Shown here: piece after piece, positions 55,268 to 64,000 of the stretch
Layout: each line of letters begins with the position of its first letter
Position numbering within the stretch: the first letter of the stretch is position 1
DNA from: Oikopleura dioica
Taxonomy: Eukaryota > Chordata > Appendicularia > Copelata > Oikopleuridae
Assembly (NCBI GenBank): GCA_907165135.1
Contig: OU015566.1
Location: forward strand, 5,502,157 to 5,566,156
Reading direction: 5' to 3'
DNA length: 64,000 nt
The notes under the pieces: generated by a model
Seen by the model: only the letters and a program-made list of their open reading frames with translations
What the model was told of the DNA's origin: nothing
Database searches by the model: none
Made by a program: the position numbers and the translations under genes

Positions 55268-56093
55268 GGCTTTTTAATGCTAATGTCTCTTTCTTTCGTT
55301 GAAAATGGAAAGTTTAGATTTTAGAGGGCGCCAGATCAAACTCCGCTTTCTTATCTGTTTGATATTATCTCGTGTTCCGGGTCGCCGGGTCTTCAATTCG
55401 AGACAATTCCATGTTATCAAAAATGGACATCATTTCTTCGAAAAAAGATCATCTTCTGACTTTCAAAAATCGATGTTTTTAGTTTAATAAAGGAAAATAA
55501 TCACGGAAAATCGCTCCTGCTCGTAAAATTTAAATGAACCCGCAATAAATCGTGTAATCGTTTTCGGTGCAAGACTAAGTAATAAAATGATAAAACAAAG
55601 TAATCTTTTCGCAACTCGTCAACTACATAATAAGTTATTATCACAAATAACACGGGTCTAAGGCAGCATCATGATTACGATGAATGATAAATTTGGCGTT
55701 ATTTCTCAGTAATCGAGATTCTTGGATTAAGTTTTTATTCTTTATAACGCTTTAAAACGCGCTGCTTTGACAAAAGGAGCTGCTTTCGAGAATTCCTTGC
55801 GTTTTGAATTTAAAATAAACAATCATACAAGACAAAAATATCAGGACAATAAAAGCTTGAAAGAAAAATAAAAGAAGATTTTAAGAATGTTTATTAGAAA
55901 ATAAGACTAGAAACAAGAATGAAAGTTTTGTAAAAAATGCTTTTGATTGAGATCTTGATCAGTCGCATTTTAGACGCAAAAGCCAGCAGGAACTTCAAAA
56001 GAACAGGGATAGAGCTGTAAACACTGTTTCCGATGACTTGTTGGGAACTGTAATCTACACTGTAAATCAGCTTCAGCAGGGCATCGAGCAGGG
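55268..56093. other. Upstream region of the giant gene; no gene seen
   Basis: AT-rich, no coding frame with support. AATAAA words near 55500-55600 could serve a neighbour on either strand. Confidence 0.4.
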
Positions 56094-56588
56094 CATTCGT
56101 GAAAAATATCCGTTTCGAGATGCAGAAATCCCCTCGAACTTTTAAAGAGCTAATCATTCCTAATGGAACTTTTAATTAGGAATTTCAATTATCGATTGGA
56201 TTGTACATTTTCTGAGTTCTTCTCTTTTGACTCTATTCCGTTTGGAGATCTCCAAGAAAAATGAAAGGAACTTCATTTAACTTTCTTTTACTGATTAAAA
56301 ACGTTGAAGATTCAAATATTTCATTGTCACTTCGAGTTGAAGTCTTCGACAGACACCAAGGATCCACCATCCATCGGTGGGTGAAGGCGCCAAGCCGAGG
56401 CAGGGAGATGCAACGTGACCACCGCCAACTCCCTCCCGCAGAGGCAGCACATCTGCGAAAATAATTGTCGAATAATTGAAAATTCGACTAGGTTTTTTTA
56501 TCTTCAGTGAAAGTTTTATTAGGAATGATTAGCTCTTGAAAAGTTCGAAGGGATTTCTGCATCTCGAAACGGATATTTTTCACGAATG
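56094..56588. mobile_element. MITE-like element with about 75-bp inverted repeats
   Basis: Arms 56094-56168 and 56514-56588 are near-exact reverse complements: CATTCGTGAAAAATATCCGT, TTCGAGATGCAGAAATCCCC, then AAAGAGCTAATCATTCCTAA. The core of about 345 bp has no gene; it contains a GC-rich piece near 56375-56455 with CCGAGGCAGGGAG. It lies just downstream of the Kelch-like gene 2. Confidence 0.65.
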
Positions 56589-56674
56589 TTCCCTTTACCA
56601 CTAGGTAACGATTGATCTCTGTGCATGTGCGCCCAGCTGTTATCTTTTTCAATCTTGGCCTATATATGCCCTAC

Positions 56675-58312
56675 TCACCTTCCGGTACCTCCTTGTTGAT
56701 TCGTCAATCGATCTCCTTTAAAATCGAGCCGTTCAATGGCGTGTGGACTTCGGTAGCCTGAGATGATGAAAATTGAATTTTCGATCATTATTGCAGATGC
56801 AGAATAGTCAGCCTTAATTGAAATCAGATTTCTTGAATTATTATATTTTTGAAATTTACGTTTTGAAGATCGCCGATCTGTCTCCAAACATCGTTTTCAA
56901 GAAGCCAAATTGCTGATTGATATTTATTTCCATCATATCCCCCGGCGAGCAAAAGACTTCCACTTGGAAGGCCCATCAATACATGGAAATACATTCGACT
57001 AGCAAGATTTGAATAATGAAATTTTTTTTCAAATACCTTTTAGGAAAATCTGGTAAAGTGGACCAGCCCCGAGAACTCAAAGTCTCCACTTTGTTGCTGT
57101 AATAGCTTCCAACAGAAGTGGGCTTTCCATTGTAGTCGCCGAGTTTACCGCCCAAGTGTTTATAACTCGATGTGAAAGTGTCAATTGAAAATTCTCCATC
57201 GAAAATTTCACATTTAAAGGCATAAAAGCTATCAAAGCAAATTAGTGCTTTTTCTCCATTTTCAATCGAAAGGGGAGTCACATAATAGCTCCGCCCTGCG
57301 CCACCCAGTTTTTACCGAACCGGGCGAGGCAGGGCGGCGCAAGGCGGCCCTATTCAGTACCCCCGTTCGAAAGTGCTGCAGAGCCACTCGAAAATGGATT
57401 TATCAATCTTGTCGATTGTTCTCTCCATTCGCATCCTTCTAATTTGGCAATCTGAATAAAACTATTTTAACCGCGTGGGACGAATCCCCGCGTATGAGCG
57501 CGGGACGAACCGTACATTCGAATGTCATTTAAGCAAAAACTCGAATAACTCATGAACCGCTCGTCCGATATTTCTCAGATCTTCATAGATAACTAATCTT
57601 CATGTCCTCTTTCATATCCTGATGTCAGAATTCATATTTTGGTTTCGTCAGAAATAATTATTTTTTAGTAAGTATGAGAGTGAAAAATTTTTACCATCAT
57701 CTTCCGTGCTCTTTTCACTCGAAAGAAGTTGCACTTGGTGAAATTCCATCAAAAATATAGACAAAAGTTGCCCAGATAGCTCAAACAAACAAATTGGTTC
57801 CTTTTTACAGTAAAAATCTCAGCGGGCGCTCGAGTAGGCCAGACTTAATCCCGTGTCAGGTGCAGCCCTGATAAAACTTCCAAATTTGCACAAGTTACTA
57901 AGAAGGCATGAGCTAACCCACATTTAAAATTTCAAAGTTATCGAATTTATAGTCTTGGAATACCGGGCCCCTAAAGTCTTAAATGACATTGGAATGTACG
58001 ATTCGTCCCACGCGGTTAAGATCGTTTTTAAGTTAGTTTTCTTACTTTATTTCTATCCCTTCCATCAAAAATATAGAGGTTATTTTTTACAAGAGCATGA
58101 GGAGCCCATCGAAGATAGTCCTTTCTTGGTGCTGCTATTTCTGCATTTATTTTTCTTTCTCCATTGAAGGAAATCACAAATGCTTTTGCCAATTTTTCGC
58201 CCATAATAAGAATTGCTTTCCCTGAAGAAATAACAAAATTTTTCATTTCTGCGCGATCATCGTATTTAAAAATCCGTAGTTTCTCGTTTTTGATATTTTC
58301 AAGGCCAATCAT
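56675..58312 (-). CDS. Kelch-like beta-propeller protein 2, 208 aa as read
   Basis: Exons 58312-58046, 57451-57361, 57295-57037, 56998-56860 and 56812-56675 join in phase. Kelch-type blades are visible: HALVKNNLYIFDGRDRN, FDSFYAFKCEIFDG, and GSLLLAGGYDGNKYQSAIWL followed by LENDVWRQIGDL. No signal peptide is present in the first exon, which starts 86 nt after the stop of Kelch-like gene 1 at an AAG-ATG junction, so it is likely an operon member. The reading ends at TGA 56675, but GGAAG/gtgagt there is a strong donor, so further exons may exist or may have been cut off by the element at 56094-56588. Intron 1 is filled by a TTAA element; intron 2 is a 65-nt hairpin. Ligand unknown. Confidence 0.7.
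57471..58015. mobile_element. 545-bp TTAA element filling an intron
   Basis: Termini are inverted CCGCGTGGGACGAA, and both ends abut TTAA (57467-57470 and 58016-58019). Inner arms include TGTACATTCGAATGTCATTTAAG-like sequence on one side and its complement on the other. It has no coding frame. It occupies all but about 45 nt of Kelch-like gene 2 intron 1. Confidence 0.78.
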
Positions 58313-58398
58313 CTTAATTTTCGAGTTAGTTTTCTTTTTCTTCAAATTCTTTTTTTGGGTTCAGTAATCTTTTAAAAGCGAAAGTAAAAGTTTGTATT

Positions 58399-61300
58399 TT
58401 ACTGTTCCTCAGAAACTTCAAGTAAGTACGAGTCAGGTGAACTCGACGAGCTAAAATGAAGTGACAACTTCGACAGTTTCGTGATGTTTGATTGCAAATG
58501 TAGTTGGTGTGGGGCGCTGTGCAGCCTCGTATATAAGCGGGCTCCTAGCCCGCAACCAGCACTCCTCTCCACCCTCAAGGCCAGCTCACACCTACCGCTC
58601 AGGTCTCCCAGTTATACTGGTGAACTGTCGTGGGATGTTTGAACCTGCCCTTAATGGAGATATAGGAGCCAAAAATCCGTAAAAGCTTATTTTTTTCCGT
58701 TTTTGTCGAGATATTCTGCTACCAAAAGAGAAAAACGGTGATTCTATCTTGATGCTTTGCTGCTTTTAATAACTTCAACGATTCGACGCTGCTTTACGAT
58801 TTGGAACTGCTTTGCTCTACGTTTAAAACATGTTGGTATTTTATTTTGACAAACTATTCGATTTGGACTCTTATGGAGAATTTATTTGGATACCTTTTTC
58901 AATGATTCGTATAATTAATTGCTAGCGGATTTATTTATCCTTTTGGATCAAAACTTTCTTTGGAATTACTTTCTATTGGAACTCTCAAATTTTATAACCC
59001 GTCATTCGTTTATAAAATTTACTCTGGAATCTCGAAAAGAATTGTGAGATCTTTATGACGATCAGAATCACAGATATCAGTTCTCAAAACTGATAGCCGA
59101 CTCAACCAATGACGTCAATGCTTCACTTATCAGTTCCCAAGGACGACAAGACCTTCACGTCACTTGGTTCTCATCAGCGATGCAACTCATCAATTGACGA
59201 TATTAGGTTCTCATAAATTCTTATCGACGATTATGGGTTCTCCCTCATCAACAGTTTTTGAAATGCAAGCTTTACTAAAACCCTGTCAAATTACGAAAGT
59301 TGTTTGTTCTAAATGCTGATTCTTTATCGGTTGACCTATGGCAATGGACAGTGAAGTCTGGATTACTTATGAGATTACTGAGGCTAGCGAAAAAATGGAC
59401 GAAGAAGCGATGAATTATGAGACAATTGAGAATAGACGAGTTTGTGGACATGCTGGTGTCATTTGAAAAAGCGAAAGATAAGATCAACATAGTTATTTCT
59501 TTGGTTTGACGATGATCAAATCCTGAGGAGTGATATTCCTCTTTATTCGTGGATCGAATCGAAAAAAATCGCCTTCCAGACGATATACTTTTGGTCACTT
59601 TGTTGACGACTATATTTGTTGATGGTCTTTGTGATCTTATGGCAAGGAGAAGTCGTGGAAAACTTCTTAGGCCTGGATAAACCCGAAAAGTGCCAACATA
59701 GTGGACTTCGGTAGGTCGACAGCATGGAGAGGACGTCCGAATTAAACGATATCAAAGGTGAAGAAAAGTTTCTACACTGGATGAAGACTTGACTTCACGC
59801 TGCCGAGAGAACGATTTGCAAGTTCTTGATAAAAGCAGAAGATATCGGGCTGAAGAAAAATGAACTATAGAAGAAACTCGTGGTGACTGCGAACAATTTG
59901 GCCGGAACTTTGCCCGTCACCTAATATAATTGTTTTGTCACGTTGGAAAACATTGGGTTATGATGATTTGCAACTTTGTTTAATCGAGAGGCAATAAAAA
60001 CAGTATTTCAAAACGAATCAACTTGGACAACGACGTGCTTTCTTGCAAACTGAAGAAAAAAGAGCCTGTAATTTTTTTTTACGATTCGGTTCTCATAAAC
60101 AAAAAAAAAATTACAAAGTATTCAAAAAATTACAAAAATATCAACTACTAACAATGATCTTTGCTTTGTATAGATTTTCCTTATTTCTTCCCATCTTGCT
60201 TGTTTCTTCTAATAATCTTTTAAATATTTATTTAAATGATCAGATTTCCCTGGACTATTGAGTCCTGAACGTTCGTTCGGAAGGGACCTTCTCATAAAGC
60301 TCATCCGTCAGGCGGAGCTAGGCAATTAAGCCGGTTTAGTTTTTACTTATGTTAGTTTCAAATTTATTAAAATACCTTTTCTCATTTATTCTTGCTCTTT
60401 GTGCGCGTGTGAGCGCCGGCGCGCTCATTTACTGTTATCACTCTTACGCGCGTTACTGTTTCTCATCAATAGATTCTCTCTCTTTTCTGCACTCACCGCG
60501 TATTCTTTCTTATGTATTTCCTTTCTAAATTTCTCCTTATTTCCTTAAATTTTGAGTTCTTTTATACTTCTCTTATAAATATTTAGAAGATTAATTTTAA
60601 GATCCATTATTTTATGTTTACTGAAAATTATTATTCTGTACTTAAAATTTCATTCAATAAACATAAAAACCTTAGGGGAGGAGTGGTGTGGGGCGCTGTG
60701 CAGCCTCGTATATAAGCGGGCTCCTAGCCCGCAACCAGCACTCCTCTCCACCCTCAAGGCCAGCTCACACCTACCGCTCAGGTCTCCCAGTTATAGTAGT
60801 CGTCCTTCAAAATAATCAGAAGCAATCCATAAAGACCCAGTTTCAAAAACTCCGAAGGTAAAGAAAGTAGATTCATCAAAAAATTTACATTCAAGAATTT
60901 TTGTTTCTTCGGAAAAACAGGATCTCTCGGGAAAATGAATTTCAAAATCGAGCTTAAATTTTTCTCCTCGATTCAATTTTATCTCTTTTGTTGAAATATG
61001 ATTCAATTCTGCGAGGGATGTAAAGAAATGGTCTGGAATGATCGTTGAACTGCCGAAACTTGGGGGAAATCGCGGCTGGGCGACGGCATTTTTCGAAAAA
61101 GCTGGAAAGACATCATCGTGGAATGCGAAATAAGGATTGCTTGTCACATGCATCTGTTTCCTTGATGGTTGTTGGACGAACTCGAGCTCGATTAGGTCTG
61201 TATAGGGAAATAAATTATTTTATTTAGAACAGTATTCCAATTAATAATTGGCAATTATTAGATCCCTGCCGAAATGAAATTTTATTTCAAATGAAAAATC

Positions 61301-63303
61301 AAAAACATAGTTCTGAATGAAGATCTTCTCGTCGTTAACGATTCCATTTGCAAAGTATTCGCATTCGTCGTTGTTATACCCCGATAGATCTGTGTACCAG
61401 CCATCGGAAGCGAACAATTTCGAGAAACACACAGATTTTTCTTCATATTTATCAAGCGAACCTATCCACTCGCGGCCGAGAGTAAGGAACTTCCCTTCCG
61501 CCTCCAAAAGGACCGAATAAAGAGTGTTCGAGAGATCAATGCTTCTTGTCACTAGAATTAAAAGAAACCTGTCTAAATCAATCTTTAGGGGGATAAAAAA
61601 AGATGCTACTCGAGTGACTCGAGTAGAGTCACAAAATTGTACGTTTTAACCCATTCCAGAGGGACCACGTGGACTAGATCCAAGTCTCTAAGTTCTGCGG
61701 GAACTCTGAAGTCGCCTTTTTTCCATCCTTTTTCTAATTCTTCTTCTTTTCTTATTCTGTTCAAAGAAAGAGTCGTCGACAACTTGATGAAATTGTCACC
61801 CAGCTTGACACTCATTAAATATAATACTCCTTTGAAGCTGATCGAAGAAACTTTCGCATTTTGATGATTACTAGCGATGTAACCCTGAGATTCTTCGAAT
61901 CGGTTCAAATTGTAATCGGGAGCGTAGTAATAGCATTTATCGTCTCTTCCTGTTGGACGACTTTGAAGGGTCAAAAATCATTATTCATTCAATGAATTTC
62001 ATTGTAAGAAAGTGATTTTTAGAAAAGAACTCTTTTCGACCGCTATCAGATGACAACGACTGGAAACACTTTTCTATCTTTTTCTTCGTTGCGAATCTCA
62101 ATTCGATGAGTACCGATCGACGATCCAAAGTGAAAGACGAAAAATCCACTAAACAAGAAGAATTAATACATTTAAAACTAGAAACTATCAAATTGATAGT
62201 ATCAATTAGCGTAAACTTACATTCTTCTGTGTCCATTGGGAATATAAACCAAATAACCGCCAGTCTCCTTGACTATCCTCATATCTCCAACAGCATCGAC
62301 TAAATAATGCTCGCCATTGAGAAAGACGGCTCCGATTGACTTTTGCTGTTTTATATATTTTATTATACGTGTTATTTACTTCAATTAGTCGAAAACATTC
62401 ATGAGGAAAAAGGGACCGATGCCGACCCCAGTAATCAGTTACATTTAGATTCACCAAATTAGAAGTGACTGAGTCGTCTGACCCTCGCAAGTCCGAAAAA
62501 ATGATCGGATACTTTGTCAAAGAAGCTCTGCGGCCCATAATTCTCTTTGTTATCAAATCCGCACCATGCGGGACTCAAGAAGTTGACAGATACGTACCCA
62601 AGAAAATCTTCTCTTACATGTTAACTTTCCTTTTGTTTTTCTCCCTTTCTTCAGATTCCAGACGGGAACAAGCGTTTGCTCATTTTCTACTTTCTCGCAC
62701 TGATAAAATGGACAAGGACATCCTGCTTGGCAGTATTTTTCGAACGGACAAACGTCTCCAGCGAAATCATGAGACCTTGTCAATTGAAAGCAAATTTCTT
62801 CGCAGTGATTGAGGGCTTTATTCCTCGCCGATTCCAAGACTAGAGACTGGGAGCAGAGGTGACGGCAGATGAACCGATCTGTCTTCGGTTTTTTAATTTG
62901 TAAAATTCTAATATGATCAATCATGATTGAAAACCGTAGCATAGAATTTTTGTTTCTTACATCGTAGTTGATTGATCTCATTTTCTTTTTCTGTGAAATT
63001 GAGGGGCAACTGTATCTCCCTTTGTGGCACAGAAATAGAAGCTGGTTGAGTAAAATTTCTTGTCCCAATACATTCATGAAGCCGATGCGCACAGTGGTCC
63101 ATTTCGTTTGTTTTGATGCATTTCTTGAACCCGAATTGGCAAACATCCGTCAAGTACGTTGGTTGAATCCTTGCAGCCAGCATCGAATAGTAATTTGCTG
63201 AAATATGAATCACTGTACAAAAAACTTAAAAAGTTATACTTATTCCGACGATAATCCCCCAAAAAAAGCAACCAAAAACCATGTAAACTGCTAATTGGCG
63301 CAT
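58399..63303 (-). CDS. Secreted Kelch-like protein 1 with Cys-rich N-terminus, last exon split by an LTR element
   Basis: Clear exons: 63303-63240, 63197-62961, 62878-62618, 62573-62443, 62345-62221, from 62148, about 61940-61620, about 61550-61240, and 61197-60801 continuing at 58504-58399. The signal peptide (LAVYMVFGCFFWGIIVG) is followed by paired Cys segments (CQFGFKKCI, CAHRLHECI, CRHLCSQ, CEEICF, CPFEKYCQAGCPCPFYQC), then Kelch-type blades (IGAVFLNGEHYLVDAVGDMR, SFKGVLYLMSVKLGDNFI). The LTR element sits in the last exon; removing it and one 5-bp repeat copy restores a frame to 58399 of about 33 codons with a Ser-rich end. With the element, translation stops within a few residues. Exon boundaries between 62148 and 61240 are approximate. 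Confidence 0.68.
58505..58616. repeat. Left LTR, 112 bp
   Basis: Starts TGGTGTGGGGCGCTGTGCAG, contains a TATA box (GTATATAAGCGGG) and a GCGGGCTCCTAGCCCGC hairpin, ends CTCCCAGTTATA. Confidence 0.85.
60684..60795. repeat. Right LTR, 112 bp
   Basis: Same sequence as the left LTR over all 112 positions as read by eye. Confidence 0.85.
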
Positions 63304-63312
63304 TGTTTTGTT

Positions 63313-63326
63313 ACCACTGAAAATTG
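63313..63326 (-). promoter_or_regulatory. Candidate spliced-leader acceptor before Kelch-like gene 1
   Basis: On the minus strand CAATTTTCAG lies about 14 nt before the ATG at 63303, in a 57-nt gap after the stop of the upstream gene at 63361. Such a gap leaves room for little but a trans-splice site. Confidence 0.55.
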
Positions 63327-63360
63327 TTAGCATGTGCCTTTTCTTATTCGAATCTTTATC

Positions 63361-63948
63361 TTACTGAAGAGAAAAGCGTTTTTCAGACTTCCAAAAAGCA
63401 TGTTTTTCGAACTCATCCGAAAACCAGCCCGTGAATTTTTCCGGCGCGGGGGTCTTCACCATTTCTGCTTGAATCATTTTTGCCAGCTTCATTTTCTTTT
63501 CCGGTCTGGCATTTTCCATTCCTCGCGCAAATCTCGCTCTGAACGTTCGAACTCTTTTTGTTGATCTTTGGAAGAATCCGGCATTTTCTCGATTTTCGTC
63601 ACCACCGTCGATAGTTTCATTAAAGCCTTCCACGAAGTCTTTTGCCTTCTGGTTGATAATCTTCACTGTTGGTTTCACTTTATTGATATTCGGCATGAAG
63701 AGCCCTCCACCAAGATCGATCAGTGTCTTTTTCACAGTGTTTGGACGGAGAACTACTTCATCCTTCGTCTTCATGACTGTTCCAACACAATGACATTCCA
63801 AGCATTTTACATTGGCCAGTGGCTCTCTTTTTGGAGCATCGGGAGGTTCGTTTTCCTCCTTGATCGGGGCTAGATTATGACGTTTTCCCATCTCTAGCGG
63901 CGTCCCTTCATTTTTCGGGACTATATCTTCCTCTATCCTTGATCTCAT
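63361..63948 (-). CDS. Unknown basic protein, 195 aa, first gene of a likely operon
   Basis: One frame from ATG 63948 (MRSRIEEDIVPKNEG) to TAA at 63361. It is polar with a basic middle (STKRVRTFRARFARGMENAR, then PEKKMKLAKM) and a CLECHCVGTV Cys cluster. There is no signal peptide or membrane segment; the basic patches would suit nuclear or nucleic-acid binding, which is only inference. The C-terminus ends FWKSEKRFSLQ. Kelch-like gene 1 follows 57 nt later on the same strand. No introns seen. The frame may continue upstream of the ATG beyond the window. Confidence 0.6.
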   Translation of the reverse strand: MRSRIEEDIVPKNEGTPLEMGKRHNLAPIKEENEPPDAPKREPLANVKCLECHCVGTVMKTKDEVVLRPNTVKKTLIDLGGGLFMPNINKVKPTVKIINQKAKDFVEGFNETIDGGDENRENAGFFQRSTKRVRTFRARFARGMENARPEKKMKLAKMIQAEMVKTPAPEKFTGWFSDEFEKHAFWKSEKRFSLQ

Positions 63949-64000
63949 GAAAAAAGTGAGTAAAAATACTCCCTCTGCTTGTAAAATACACTCCTCGGAA

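Larger units (their letters stand above)
58500..60800. mobile_element. Short LTR retroelement without coding genes (TRIM/LARD-like)
   Basis: Two 112-bp LTRs (58505-58616 and 60684-60795) read identically and are flanked by a 5-bp direct repeat, GTAGT (58500-58504 and 60796-60800). After the left LTR comes TGGTGAACTGTCGTGGGA, in the place of a tRNA primer-binding site, and before the right LTR a purine run GGGGAGGAG, in the place of a polypurine tract. The 2.07-kb inside shows only short scattered frames and no gag, protease, reverse transcriptase or integrase motif. It must be mobilised by another element's proteins. Recent insertion, because the LTRs do not differ. Confidence 0.85.

Noticed and set aside
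58313-58399. Joining the two Kelch-like genes into one by splicing out 58398-58350
   Set aside because: All acceptor choices bring a stop into frame; a new start at 58312 after AAG fits better.
58630-60680. gag-pol remnants in the LTR element
   Set aside because: Only short unrelated frames; no reverse transcriptase, protease or integrase motif seen.
1-64000. CRISPR arrays, bacterial operons or phage
   Set aside because: No regularly spaced repeats, no ribosome-binding sites; spliced eukaryotic genes throughout.

Overview
Eukaryotic nuclear DNA, most likely from a larvacean tunicate close to Oikopleura dioica. The reasons are very small genes with introns mostly 41-60 nt long, genes 50-110 nt apart on one strand with a splice-acceptor-like CAG/AAG just before the downstream ATG (an operon and spliced-leader layout), at least one GA-AG intron, and a chordate gene set (synaptophysin, PTPA, UBLCP1, a GRAF-type RhoGAP, a fibrocystin-L homologue). 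No bacterial features were seen. The species is inferred from gene style, not from a database match. Exon coordinates come from reading splice sites by eye and checking that phases add up.

Layout. 1-2.9 kb: repeats, a small minus-strand gene, and a paralogue of it split by a TTAA-flanked transposon. 2.9-12.1 kb: housekeeping cluster: a probable mitochondrial membrane protein plus CHMP1 (candidate operon), synaptophysin (whose intron holds a RING gene and a hAT-like element), PTPA plus UBLCP1 (candidate operon), and a convergent SLC25 carrier. 12.8-21.7 kb: an inverted duplication of a secreted serine protease and a CAP-domain gene, with a third CAP gene; all three CAP genes share a conserved upstream module. 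22-33 kb (minus strand): a small secreted Cys-rich protein, a sirtuin, and a BAR-PH-RhoGAP-SH3 gene whose first intron is 3.6 kb long. 33-37 kb: repeat-rich, with the last exon of an unknown gene and a small membrane protein gene.

38-55.3 kb (minus): a fibrocystin-L (PKHD1L1)-like gene of about 5,500 codons. One exon is 15 kb long, and EGF, C-type-lectin-like and kringle modules sit in its middle. Its 3' end encodes ZP modules, Thr-rich linkers and a furin-type site where vertebrate fibrocystin-L has a membrane anchor. 56-64 kb (minus): a likely three-gene operon of one unknown protein and two Kelch-like secreted or surface proteins. One Kelch-like gene is cut in its last exon by an LTR element with identical LTRs; the other has an intron almost filled by a TTAA element.

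A recurrent oddity: six genuine-looking coding positions in five genes need exactly one extra base to stay in frame, mostly at homopolymer runs. This points to assembly or consensus errors rather than six independent pseudogenes.
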